16,124 nucleotides of DNA from JAZGAE01 sp036475545 (GCA_036475545.1 JAZGAE010000094.1:1-16124); one strand, 5' to 3'; counted from the stretch's first letter, positions 7,891 to 15,302 are shown. The notes: generated by a model from the sequence alone, not told the origin. A program made the numbers and translations.

Positions 7891-7915
7891 AACTGCGAGT
7901 GATTTTCAATATCAT
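7887..7915 (+). promoter_or_regulatory. Sigma70-like promoter of the iron transporter genes
   Basis: TTGAAA (7887-7892) and TATCAT (7910-7915) each match five of six bases of the -35 and -10 consensus and are exactly 17 bases apart. This is unusually good for such GC-rich DNA. The -35 overlaps the last codons of scpB. Transcription would start near 7922, giving a leader of about 55 bases before the permease start at 7977. Confidence 0.65.
7900..7914. promoter_or_regulatory. Fur-box-like operator overlapping the -10 element
   Basis: A 15-bp imperfect palindrome, TGATTTTCAATATCA. It matches the 7-1-7 Fur consensus (TGATAAT-N-ATTATCA) at 11 of 14 positions, and its outer TGAT/ATCA arms are perfect. 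It covers the spacer and most of the -10 hexamer, the classical place for iron-dependent repression. The following genes are an iron(III)-type ABC transporter, which fits. In alphaproteobacteria a Fur relative such as Mur, Irr or RirA could also act on such a site. Confidence 0.6.
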
Positions 7916-7976
7916 TGCTGCCCCTTGATTACGCGCGCCGCGTGGCGGCCCGCGAACCGTCTTTCGCCACCCGGAC

Positions 7977-9677
7977 ATGTCGCGTTCCGAACCAATAACT
8001 TCTGCTGCCACCGCCAGAGTCTTCCCGCGCACGCGCGCGCGGCGCTTTCGCGTGAATGGATGGACCGTGTTCACGGCTTCGGTGGCGGGGCTCGTGTCCG
8101 TGCCGGTACTGGTGGTGTTCGGCTACCTGTTCGTGCCCACGGGCGAGGTCTGGTCGCATCTGGCGGCGACGGTGTTGCCGCGCTACGTCATGAATTCGCT
8201 TTGGCTGTTGCTCGGGGTCGGCGCCGGCGTGGCCTTCGGCGGGGTATGCAGCGCCTGGCTCGTCACCATGTGCCGGTTTCCCGGCCGCCCAATTTTCGAG
8301 TGGGCGCTTCTTCTCCCGATGGCGGTTCCGGCCTACGTCATCGCCTATACCTATACCGGCCTGTTGGAATACGCCGGCCCGGTTCAGACCGCGCTCCGCG
8401 ATCTCTTCGGTTGGGGCCGGGACGACTACTGGTTCCCCGAGATCCGCTCGCTCGGCGGCGCTATTGTCATGATGTCGCTGGTGTTCTACCCCTATGTCTA
8501 TCTTCTAGCGCGGGCGGCGTTCCTGGAGCAGTCGGTGTGCGTGCTCGAGGTCGGCCGGACCCTGGGGCGCGGCCCCTGGCAGTGCTTCGCCAGGATCGCG
8601 CTGCCGCTGGCGCGCCCGGCGATCGCCGCCGGGCTGTCGCTGGCCCTGATCGAGGCGCTCAACGACTTCGGCACGGTGCAGTATTTCGGCGTCGACACCT
8701 TCACCACCGGCATATACCGCACCTGGTTGGGGCTGGGGGCGCCGGCGGCCGCGGCGCAGCTCGCCGCCGTGATGATGGTCTTCGTGTTCTTTCTGATCCT
8801 GCTGGAGCGGGCCTCGCGCGGCCAGGCGCGGTTCCATCATACCTCCACCCGCTACCGGCGATTGCCCCGCTATCGGCTCGACGGACTCCACGGGCTGGTC
8901 GCCTTCGCGATCTGTTTCACGCCGGTATTCCTGGGCTTCCTTCTTCCGGGGGCGGCGCTTCTCAAGTGGTCGGTCGAGACGGCGGACCGCATGATCAACA
9001 TGCGCTTCCTGGAGCTCGCCTTGAACAGCTTCACGCTCGCCGCGTCGGCCGCGGCGCTGGCGGTGGTGCTGGCGGTGGGGATGGCCTACGGACTCAGGCT
9101 GCACCGCTCGCGGGTCGCGTATTTGGCGACGCGGCTGGCGAGCATGGGCTACGCGCTGCCGGGCTCGGTGATCGCGGTGGGCGTGCTGTTGCCGTTCGCT
9201 TGGATCGACAACTCCATCGACGCGTGGATGCGGGCGACCTTCGGCCTATCCACCGGGCTCTTGCTCACCGGCACCATCGCGGCGGTCGTTTTCGCCTATC
9301 TGGTGCGGTTCCTGGCGATCTCGTTCAACGCCGTCGAGGCGAGCCTGGCCAAGGTCAGCATCAGCCTGGACCACGCCGCCCGCACGCTGGGGCGCGGGCC
9401 GGGGGCGACGCTGGTGCGGGTTCATGCGCCGCTGATCTCGGGCAGCGTGTTGACCGCCGCGATCCTCGTCTTCGTCGACGTGATGAAGGAGTTGCCAGCG
9501 ACGCTGATCATGCGGCCCTTCAACTTCGACACTTTGGCGATCCGCGTGTTCGAGCTCGCCAGCGACGAACGGCTCGCCGAATCTTCGAGCGCGGCGCTGG
9601 CCATCGTGCTGACCGGCGTCGTCCCGGTCATTCTCTTGAGCCGCGCCATCGCCCGTTCACGGCCCGGCCATGAGTAG
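7977..9677 (+). CDS. fbpB: Iron(III) ABC transporter permease, two fused permease halves (FbpB/SfuB type)
   Basis: A polytopic inner-membrane protein of 566 residues that forms the channel of a ferric-iron importer. Two BPD_transp_1 domains lie in tandem. Their EAA-type coupling loops, which contact the ATPase, are at about 190-210 (EVGRTLGRGPWQCFARIALP) and 466-486 (HAARTLGRGP...APL). Segments EALNDFGTVQYFGVDTFTTG (226-245) and DVMKELPATLIMRPF (501-515) are typical of FbpB-like permeases. Around twelve hydrophobic segments are visible. The ATG at 7977 lacks a strong ribosome site. The 3' end overlaps the ATPase gene by 8 bases. A promoter with a Fur-like operator lies just upstream. No periplasmic binding protein gene is adjacent, so the partner must be elsewhere. 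Iron is the most likely substrate; a related cation or thiamine is less likely. Confidence 0.88.
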   Translation: MSRSEPITSAATARVFPRTRARRFRVNGWTVFTASVAGLVSVPVLVVFGYLFVPTGEVWSHLAATVLPRYVMNSLWLLLGVGAGVAFGGVCSAWLVTMCRFPGRPIFEWALLLPMAVPAYVIAYTYTGLLEYAGPVQTALRDLFGWGRDDYWFPEIRSLGGAIVMMSLVFYPYVYLLARAAFLEQSVCVLEVGRTLGRGPWQCFARIALPLARPAIAAGLSLALIEALNDFGTVQYFGVDTFTTGIYRTWLGLGAPAAAAQLAAVMMVFVFFLILLERASRGQARFHHTSTRYRRLPRYRLDGLHGLVAFAICFTPVFLGFLLPGAALLKWSVETADRMINMRFLELALNSFTLAASAAALAVVLAVGMAYGLRLHRSRVAYLATRLASMGYALPGSVIAVGVLLPFAWIDNSIDAWMRATFGLSTGLLLTGTIAAVVFAYLVRFLAISFNAVEASLAKVSISLDHAARTLGRGPGATLVRVHAPLISGSVLTAAILVFVDVMKELPATLIMRPFNFDTLAIRVFELASDERLAESSSAALAIVLTGVVPVILLSRAIARSRPGHE

Positions 9678-10809
9678 GCGCACGGCGTCGCCCTCGGATG
9701 CAGGGGCCGAGGCGGAACAAGCCGCTCTTAGTCTCGAAGGCGTGAGCCACGCCTTCGACGGCGTGCCTGTCGTCGTGGACGTCGATCTCACCATCACGCC
9801 GGGGGAGCTGATGTGTCTGGTCGGGCCGTCTGGTTGCGGCAAGACCACGATCCTGCGCATCGCCGCCGGGCTCGAGGAACTCCAGCAGGGCCGGGTCGTG
9901 ATCCACGGCCGGGTGGTGGCGGACGGCGCCGTTCAGGTTCCGCCGGAGGAGCGCGAAGTCGGCTTGGTTTTCCAGGACTTCGCGCTCTTTCCTCATTTAA
10001 GGGTCGAGGAAAACGCCGGCTTCGGTCTGGTGGGCCTCGGCGCCGCGGCCCGGCGGGCGCGGGCGCGGGAGGTGCTGGCGCAGGTGGGCATGGCCGGCTT
10101 CGCCGCGAGCTATCCGCACGTGCTTTCGGGTGGCCAGCAGCAGCGCGTGGCGCTGGCCCGGGCGCTTGCGCCAAGGCCACGGCTGATGTTGCTGGACGAG
10201 CCGTTCTCGGGGCTGGACACGCGGTTGCGCGAGCAGATCCGCGACCAGACGCTGCACGTGCTGAAAAGCGGCGGCGCCACGACGTTGCTGGTGACCCACG
10301 ACTCGGAGGAGGCCATGTTCATGGGCGACCGCATCGCGGTCATGCGCGAGGGACGGGTCATCCAGGTGGGGACGCCGGTCGACATCTACTGTCGCCCGGC
10401 CTGCGCCTTCGTCGCTGGTTTCTTTAGCGAGGTGAACCGCCTCGAGGGCATCGTCGCCGATCAAAGGGTCCGGACCCCGTTCGGCGCGCTCGCCGCCCCG
10501 GACCTCCGGTCGGGGGACCCCGCCCAGATCCTGATCAGGCCGGAGGCCCTGGGGGTTGCCCCGGCCGAAGGCGGAGAGGCGCAAGCAGCCGCGGCGGGCG
10601 ACGGCAAGGGCCACGCCAAGGGCCGCGTCATCACGGCGCGACTGCTGGGGCGCAGCAGCCTCGTCCACATGGGCGTGGCAGGTGCCGACGGAAAGGAGCT
10701 GCACCTTCACGCACGGGTGCCTGGGCGGTTCCTGCCCGCGGAGGGCTCGCTCATCGACGTCGCGTTGGATGAAAGCATGGCCTTCGTCTTTCCCGCGGAC
10801 GACGACTAG
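9670..10809 (+). CDS. fbpC: Iron(III) ABC transporter ATP-binding protein (FbpC type)
   Basis: The cytoplasmic ATPase powering the importer encoded upstream; 379 residues. Walker A GPSGCGKTT (52-60), Q-loop Q102 in FQDFALFPHL, signature LSGGQQQRVALARAL (152-166), Walker B LMLLDEP (172-178) and H-loop H210 are all intact. The C-terminal part (about 260-379) is a TOBE-type regulatory domain, as in MalK/FbpC-class ATPases. It is interrupted by an Ala/Gly-rich stretch at about 298-318 that looks like a loop insertion. The gene starts 8 bases inside the permease gene, so the two are translationally coupled. PotA- or ThiQ-like specificity cannot be excluded from the ATPase alone; the iron assignment rests mainly on the permease and the operator. 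Confidence 0.88.
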   Translation: MSRRTASPSDAGAEAEQAALSLEGVSHAFDGVPVVVDVDLTITPGELMCLVGPSGCGKTTILRIAAGLEELQQGRVVIHGRVVADGAVQVPPEEREVGLVFQDFALFPHLRVEENAGFGLVGLGAAARRARAREVLAQVGMAGFAASYPHVLSGGQQQRVALARALAPRPRLMLLDEPFSGLDTRLREQIRDQTLHVLKSGGATTLLVTHDSEEAMFMGDRIAVMREGRVIQVGTPVDIYCRPACAFVAGFFSEVNRLEGIVADQRVRTPFGALAAPDLRSGDPAQILIRPEALGVAPAEGGEAQAAAAGDGKGHAKGRVITARLLGRSSLVHMGVAGADGKELHLHARVPGRFLPAEGSLIDVALDESMAFVFPADDD

Positions 10810-10840
10810 CGGAACGGCGGCCGCCGGCGCCCGGACATTG

Positions 10841-10858
10841 CGGTGGCCCACCGTTTTT
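10841..10858 (+). terminator. Possible weak intrinsic terminator after fbpC
   Basis: A 5-bp GC stem (CGGTG/CACCG) with a 3-base loop is followed directly by five T residues. It lies 31 bases past the fbpC stop and before tatA. The short stem makes it weak, but the position suits the end of the iron transporter transcript. Confidence 0.45.
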
Positions 10859-10925
10859 GCGATCATCCAGGATCTGCACGGCGCCGTGAGGGGCCGCGCC
10901 ACCCTTGGTTCGTAGGAATGCCGAA

Positions 10926-11213
10926 ATGTTTGGTCTTGGTGGCTGGGAACTTCTTATAATCCTCGTGATCGTTCTAATCATCTTCGGGGCCGGAAAACTG
11001 CCCAGGGTGGCGAGCGATCTCGCGAAGGGAATCAAGAGCTTCAGGGCCGGGCTGAAGGAGGAAGGGGCCGTAGACGAAGGGGCCGCGGACGAAGGGGCCG
11101 CGGACGAAGGGGTCGCGGAGAAAGAGCCTGCGCAGGTGACCAAGGCCGAAACAGTCCCCGAGAAAGAATCCGGTGCCGAGACCAAATCGGAAGAAGAGGC
11201 CCCGAAGACGTAG
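10926..11213 (+). CDS. tatA: Sec-independent (twin-arginine) translocase subunit TatA
   Basis: The pore-forming or membrane-thinning subunit of the Tat system, which exports folded proteins; 95 residues. A single N-terminal membrane helix (about 6-20, WELLIILVIVLIIF), the FGxxKLP hinge (20-26) and the amphipathic helix to about residue 42 are all present. The tail is acidic and contains four near-identical five-residue units (EGAVD, EGAAD, EGAAD, EGVAE; about 46-65) encoded by a tandem DNA repeat. AGGA (10914-10917) lies 8 bases before the ATG. A TTG seven codons upstream is in frame but would put charged residues before the membrane helix. tatB follows after 65 bases. Confidence 0.94.
   Translation: MFGLGGWELLIILVIVLIIFGAGKLPRVASDLAKGIKSFRAGLKEEGAVDEGAADEGAADEGVAEKEPAQVTKAETVPEKESGAETKSEEEAPKT
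11061..11120 (+). repeat. Four-copy 15-bp tandem repeat in the tatA tail
   Basis: Four consecutive 15-bp units start at 11061, 11076, 11091 and 11106. Units 2 and 3 are identical (GAAGGGGCCGCGGAC), and units 1 and 4 differ from them by two or three bases. The period is a multiple of three, so copy-number change would add or remove five residues (EGAAD type) without shifting the frame. Confidence 0.9.
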
Positions 11214-11278
11214 CCCAAGCGGCGCCCGGGCTCTTGCTCCCCTCTCCTGGTCTCGCCCCGCCACTGCCGTGAACCGCG

Positions 11279-11653
11279 ATGTTTGACATCGGCTGGACCG
11301 AGATGATGGTGATCGTGATCATCGCGATCTTCGTCATCGGCCCCAAGGATCTGCCCAAGGTGCTGCGCGCCTTGGGCCGGTGGGTGCGCAAGGCCAGGGT
11401 GATCGCCCGCGAGTTCCAGAACAGCGTCGACGATATGCTGCGGGAGAGCGAGCTCGACGAGCTCAAGAAAGAGGCCGAGCAGGTCTCCCGCATCGACCCG
11501 CTGGGAGAGGTGAAGAAGGCCGTCGATCCCACCGGAGAGATCGAGGCGGCTCTGCGTCCAGAGAGCCCGGAGTCCAAACGGGCGCCCCGCTCCGGCGAGG
11601 ACAAGCCGGCGCCGGAGTCGGTCAAGAGCGGCGAGCCGCCCGCGCGCGGCTAG
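11279..11653 (+). CDS. tatB: Sec-independent translocase subunit TatB
   Basis: TatB forms, with TatC, the receptor complex for twin-arginine signal peptides; 124 residues. The N-terminus MFDIGWTEMMVIVIIAIFVIGPKDLPKVLR shows the short periplasmic tip, the membrane helix (about 6-20) and the GPKDLP hinge (21-26). This hinge is the feature that separates TatB from TatA. A longer amphipathic, charged helix follows to about residue 75, then a Pro/Ser/Lys/Glu-rich tail. I chose the ATG at 11279 because it places the hallmark MFDIG at the N-terminus. tatC begins 3 bases after the stop. Confidence 0.93.
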   Translation: MFDIGWTEMMVIVIIAIFVIGPKDLPKVLRALGRWVRKARVIAREFQNSVDDMLRESELDELKKEAEQVSRIDPLGEVKKAVDPTGEIEAALRPESPESKRAPRSGEDKPAPESVKSGEPPARG

Positions 11654-11656
11654 TCG

Positions 11657-12463
11657 ATGGTCAGAGACATCGACGAAACCAAGATGCCGCTTCTCGATCA
11701 CCTGATCGAGTTGCGCAACCGGCTCGTCTATGCCGTCGCCGCGCTCGTTGCGGCGTTCGTGGTCGCTTACGTCTTCGCCGACGACATCTATGCCTTTTTG
11801 ATGCGTCCCTTGGCCGATATCTTCGAGGGCGAGACCGGCCGCCGGATGATTTACACCGGCCTTGCGGAAGCGTTCTTCACCTACGTCAAGGTCGCCTTTT
11901 TCGCGGCTCTCTTCGTCTCCTTTCCCGTGATCGCGAGCCAGATGTGGATGTTCGTGGCGCCGGGCCTCTACAAGAACGAGAAGCGCGCGTTCCTGCCTTT
12001 CCTGGTGGCGACGCCGATCCTCTTCGTCGCGGGCGGCGCGCTGGCCTATTACGGCGTCTTCCCGCTCGCCTGGAAGTTCTTCCTGAGCTTCGAGACGGCG
12101 GGCAACGCCGGCGTCCTGCCGATCCAGCTCGAAGCCAAGGTGAACGAGTATCTGTCGCTGGTGATGCGGCTCATCTTCGCCTTCGGCCTCGCTTTCCAGT
12201 TGCCGGTGCTGCTCACGCTCATGGGCCGGGCCGGCATGGTGACGGCGGCCGGGCTGGCCGAGAAGCGGAAATACGCCCTGGTCCTCGCCTTCATCGCCGC
12301 CGCCATCCTGACCCCCCCGGACATCATCAGCCAGATCGGCCTGGCGCTCCCGGTGCTTCTTCTTTACGAGATCTCGATCCTGGCCGTGCGCCTCGCCGAA
12401 AGGCGCCAATCCGGGGCGGCCGCCGAGGCCGGGGACGACGACGGCACCAACGGGGACGACTGA
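11657..12463 (+). CDS. tatC: Sec-independent translocase subunit TatC
   Basis: The multispanning Tat receptor core; 268 residues with six hydrophobic segments (about 23-42, 76-96, 115-136, 165-187, 205-219 and 223-245). Conserved signatures include PLLDHLIELRNRL (11-23), where Glu19 corresponds to the signal-peptide-contacting Glu of E. coli TatC. Others are APGLYKNEKR (101-110, with the second key Glu at 108) and LTPPDIISQ (218-226). The C-terminus is a short acidic, Asp-rich tail. The start lies 3 bases after tatB, as in a typical tatABC operon. Confidence 0.97.
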   Translation: MVRDIDETKMPLLDHLIELRNRLVYAVAALVAAFVVAYVFADDIYAFLMRPLADIFEGETGRRMIYTGLAEAFFTYVKVAFFAALFVSFPVIASQMWMFVAPGLYKNEKRAFLPFLVATPILFVAGGALAYYGVFPLAWKFFLSFETAGNAGVLPIQLEAKVNEYLSLVMRLIFAFGLAFQLPVLLTLMGRAGMVTAAGLAEKRKYALVLAFIAAAILTPPDIISQIGLALPVLLLYEISILAVRLAERRQSGAAAEAGDDDGTNGDD

Positions 12464-12486
12464 CTCTCCGCATCGTGGTCCCTCGC

Positions 12487-12515
12487 TGGACGCGGTTCGG
12501 CGCCCGCCGTATAAC
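12487..12515 (+). promoter_or_regulatory. Possible promoter for serS
   Basis: TGGACG (12487-12492, four of six to the -35 consensus) and TATAAC (12510-12515, five of six to -10) are 17 bases apart in the 125-bp gap between tatC and serS. The -35 is poor. The gap is the longest break in this part of the window, which makes a new transcription start plausible. Confidence 0.35.
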
Positions 12516-12588
12516 CCGAACGGTCGTGGCCCGGCATTGGAAACCGGGCGCCCGGGAGCGCGGCGAATATCATAGGCAGCCAGGTTTC

Positions 12589-13863
12589 ATGTTCGATCCG
12601 AAGTTCATCCGCGACAACCCGAAGGCCTTTGACGAGGGGCTCGAGCGGCGGGGGCTGGGCGCCATGTCGAAGCAGGTCCTGGACCTCGACGCGCGCCGCC
12701 GCGCGGCCCAGACCGCCATGCAGGAACTCCGGCAAAGGCGCAACGAGGCCTCCAAGCAGATCGGCCTTAGGAAGGCCAAGGGCGAAGACGCGAGCGAGCT
12801 GATCGACGAGGTGGCGAGCCTCAAGGACCGGCTGCAAGAGGCGGAAGAGGAAGAGCGCGACCACGCCCGGGCGCTCGACGAGTTGCTCTCGGGCCTCCCG
12901 AACCTTCCCGCAGACGACGTCCCCGTGGGCCCGGACGAGACCGCGAACGTGGTCATGCGCACGGTGGGCGAGAAGCCCGCCTTCGACTTCGAGCCGAGGG
13001 AGCATTTCGATGTCGGCGCGGCGCTGGGGATGGACTTCGAGCGCGCGGCCAAGATGTCGGGCGCGCGGTTCGTGGTGATGACCGGGCCGCTGGCGCGCCT
13101 CGAGCGGGCCTTGGCCGCCTTCATGCTGGATCTGCACACAGGTGAGTTCGGCTACGTGGAAGCCTACGTGCCCCGGCTGGTGCGCGACGAGGCCCTGTTC
13201 GGCACCGGTCAACTGCCCAAGTTCGGCGACGACCTGTTCCGCACCACGGACGGATTCTGGCTGATCCCCACCGCCGAGGTCTCGCTCACCAACCTGGTCG
13301 CCGGCGAGATCCTGGACGAGGCGAACCTGCCGCTGCGGTTCACCGCCTATACCTCGTGCTTCCGCTCCGAAGCCGGGGCCGCCGGCAAGGACACCCGCGG
13401 CATGATCCGCCAGCACCAGTTCGGCAAGGTGGAGCTCGTCAGCATCGTCCATCCCGACCGTTCGGACGAGGAGCTCGAGCGGATGACGTCCTGCGCGGAA
13501 GAAGTGCTGAAGAGGTTGGGGATCGCCTACCAGGTGGTGCTGCTGTCCACCGGCGACATGGGCTTCGCCGCGCGCAAGACCTACGACACCGAGGTCTGGC
13601 TCCCCGGCCAGAACGCCTACCGCGAGATCTCCAGCTGCTCCAACTGCGGCGACTTCCAGGCCCGCCGCATGAAGGCGCGCTTCCGGCCCGCGGGCGAGAA
13701 GGGGACGCGCTTCGTCCACACCCTTAACGGCTCCGGCCTGGCCGTGGGGCGGACCCTCATCGCGATCCTGGAGACCTACCAGCGCGCCGACGGGTCGGTC
13801 GACATCCCGGAGCCGCTGCGCCCTTACATGGGAGGGCTGGAAAGGCTCTTGCCCCATGAATAA
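12589..13863 (+). CDS. serS: Seryl-tRNA synthetase
   Basis: A class II synthetase of 424 residues that charges tRNA-Ser (and tRNA-Sec where present). The N-terminal domain holds the long antiparallel coiled coil that grips the tRNA variable arm (about 30-102, rich in Lys, Glu, Arg and Ala). The catalytic core shows TAE (228-230) for serine binding, motif 2 FRSEAGAAGKDTRGMIRQHQF (258-278), REISSCSNCGDFQARRM (345-361) and motif 3 GSGLAVGRTLIAILE (381-395). The ATG at 12589 gives the standard MFDPKFIRDNP N-terminus; CAGG lies 4 bases ahead. An upstream in-frame extension runs through tatB and tatC and is not coding in that frame. The stop overlaps surE by 8 bases. Confidence 0.97.
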   Translation: MFDPKFIRDNPKAFDEGLERRGLGAMSKQVLDLDARRRAAQTAMQELRQRRNEASKQIGLRKAKGEDASELIDEVASLKDRLQEAEEEERDHARALDELLSGLPNLPADDVPVGPDETANVVMRTVGEKPAFDFEPREHFDVGAALGMDFERAAKMSGARFVVMTGPLARLERALAAFMLDLHTGEFGYVEAYVPRLVRDEALFGTGQLPKFGDDLFRTTDGFWLIPTAEVSLTNLVAGEILDEANLPLRFTAYTSCFRSEAGAAGKDTRGMIRQHQFGKVELVSIVHPDRSDEELERMTSCAEEVLKRLGIAYQVVLLSTGDMGFAARKTYDTEVWLPGQNAYREISSCSNCGDFQARRMKARFRPAGEKGTRFVHTLNGSGLAVGRTLIAILETYQRADGSVDIPEPLRPYMGGLERLLPHE

Positions 13864-14638
13864 GGGGCCGCTGGACCTCAGCTCCACCCGCATCCTGCTG
13901 TGCAACGACGACGGCATACACGCGCCCGGCCTGGAGGTCTTGGAGAAGGCGGCCCGGGCGCTCGCCAAGGAGGTGTGGGTGGTCGCCCCCGAAACGGAAC
14001 AGAGCGGCGTCAGCCATTCGCTGACCCTGCACCGGCCGCTGAGGACCCGCGAGATCGGCAAACGGCGTTTCGCCGTCGACGGCACGCCGAGCGACTGCGT
14101 GCTGCTCGCGATCAATCACCTGATGGCGGACCATCGGCCCGACCTGGTGCTCTCCGGCATCAACCGGGGCGGCAACATGGGCGAGGACATCACCTACTCG
14201 GGCACCATCGCCGCGGCCATGGAGGCGACGCTCCTCGGGGTGCCTGCGATCGCGCTCAGCCAGATCGCCGACAGCGAGGAGACCGCCAGATGGGCCACCG
14301 CAACCGCTCATTTCGCCGACGTGGTGCGCAGGGTGACCTCGATCGACTGGCCGAGGAGCGTATTCATCAACGTCAACTTTCCGGACGTGCCCGCCGACGA
14401 GGTCAGCGGAGTCCTGGTCACCCGCCAGGGCCGGCGCAAGCTGGGCGACGAGCTGTGGGAACGCGCCGATCCCCGCGGCCGCCCTTATTTCTGGATCGGG
14501 CCAATGCGGGCGGAGGAGGGGACGCGCCGGGGCTCGGACCTGGCGGCGGTGAACCAGGGCGCGATCTCCGTGACGCCGCTCTATCTCGACCTCACGCACG
14601 AGCGCATGCTGGACGCGCTCAAGGAGGTGTTCCGGTGA
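13856..14638 (+). CDS. surE: 5'/3'-nucleotidase SurE
   Basis: A metal-dependent nucleoside monophosphate phosphatase of 260 residues, associated with survival in stationary phase. The N-terminal LLCNDDGIHAPG (14-25) supplies the metal-binding Asp pair D18-D19. S50 in ETEQSGVSH and N103 in SGINRGGNMGEDITYSGT complete the ligand set known from SurE structures. DGTPSDCV (75-82) is also conserved. The gene starts inside the serS 3' end (8-base overlap) and its own stop overlaps the pcm start by three bases. Length is normal for the family. It forms a translationally coupled unit with serS and pcm. Confidence 0.96.
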   Translation: MNKGPLDLSSTRILLCNDDGIHAPGLEVLEKAARALAKEVWVVAPETEQSGVSHSLTLHRPLRTREIGKRRFAVDGTPSDCVLLAINHLMADHRPDLVLSGINRGGNMGEDITYSGTIAAAMEATLLGVPAIALSQIADSEETARWATATAHFADVVRRVTSIDWPRSVFINVNFPDVPADEVSGVLVTRQGRRKLGDELWERADPRGRPYFWIGPMRAEEGTRRGSDLAAVNQGAISVTPLYLDLTHERMLDALKEVFR

Positions 14639-15270
14639 CCGTCGAGGCGCGGACGATCCGGCTGGTCATGGAGCTGCGCGGCTGCGGGGTCACCGACACG
14701 CGGGTGCTATCGGCGATCGAGCGGATCCCGCGCGAGCTGTTCGTGCCCGAGCCTTTTCTCGACCAGGCCTACGAGGACGTGGCGCTCCCCATCGGTTCGG
14801 GCCAGACGCTCAGCCAGCCCTCGGTGGTGGCGCGGATGATCCAGGCGCTGGAGGTCGGCGAGCGGATGAAGATGCTGGAGGTGGGCACGGGCTCCGGCTA
14901 TCAGACCGCGGTCCTCGCACAGCTCTGCCGCCGGGTCTACACGGTGGAGCGTCACCGCCAGCTCCTCCATGACGCCGAGAAGCGGTTCGCCAAGCTGCGG
15001 CTCTACAACATCACGAGCCGCGTCGGAGACGGCACCGAAGGGTGGGCCGAGCAGGCCCCGTTCGAGCGGATCCTCGTCAGCGCGGCGAGCCCGGAGATCC
15101 CCGAAGCCTTGGTGGCGCAACTGGGCGAAGGCGGAGTCATGATGATTCCCTTAGGCGCCGACTACGGGGAACAGAGCGTAACCCGGGTCGTCCGCCGGCA
15201 GGGAGACGTGGAGGCCGAGGCCCTATGGCCCGTGCGGTTCGTGCCGCTCAGGAACGGGCCGGCGCCTTAG
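14635..15270 (+). CDS. pcm: Protein-L-isoaspartate O-methyltransferase
   Basis: A 211-residue SAM-dependent enzyme that methylates isoaspartyl residues in aged proteins and so starts their repair. Signatures are ELFVPEPFLDQAYEDVALPIG (34-54), the active-site GSGQTLSQP (54-62, with the conserved Ser at 60) and SAM-binding motif I LEVGTGSGYQTAVLA (81-95). The start is the GTG at 14635, chosen because AAGGAGG (14621-14627) lies 7 bases ahead and the N-terminus fits the family. It shares GTGA with the surE stop. A longer frame starting at 13900 overlaps surE out of phase and is discarded. The surE-pcm pairing is widespread and is read as a stationary-phase maintenance unit. Confidence 0.95.
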   Translation: MTVEARTIRLVMELRGCGVTDTRVLSAIERIPRELFVPEPFLDQAYEDVALPIGSGQTLSQPSVVARMIQALEVGERMKMLEVGTGSGYQTAVLAQLCRRVYTVERHRQLLHDAEKRFAKLRLYNITSRVGDGTEGWAEQAPFERILVSAASPEIPEALVAQLGEGGVMMIPLGADYGEQSVTRVVRRQGDVEAEALWPVRFVPLRNGPAP

Positions 15271-15285
15271 GCGTCGGCGGCCGAT

Positions 15286-15302
15286 CATGCCGGCCCGGCA
15301 TG
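15286..15302. repeat. Perfect 17-bp palindrome between pcm and the LysM gene
   Basis: CATGCCGG and its exact complement flank a single central base. As RNA it could fold as a 6-bp stem with a 5-base loop, but no T-run follows on either strand. It may be a protein-binding site or part of a processed or attenuating hairpin; the role is unknown. Confidence 0.5.

Noticed and set aside
10877..10888. 12-bp palindrome CACGGCGCCGTG before tatA
   Set aside because: Short GC palindromes are frequent here; there is no second copy, T-run or promoter relation to support a function.
13900..14634. Upstream extension of the pcm frame into surE
   Set aside because: It is out of phase with surE and low in complexity; the strong ribosome site and the family N-terminus place the start at 14635.
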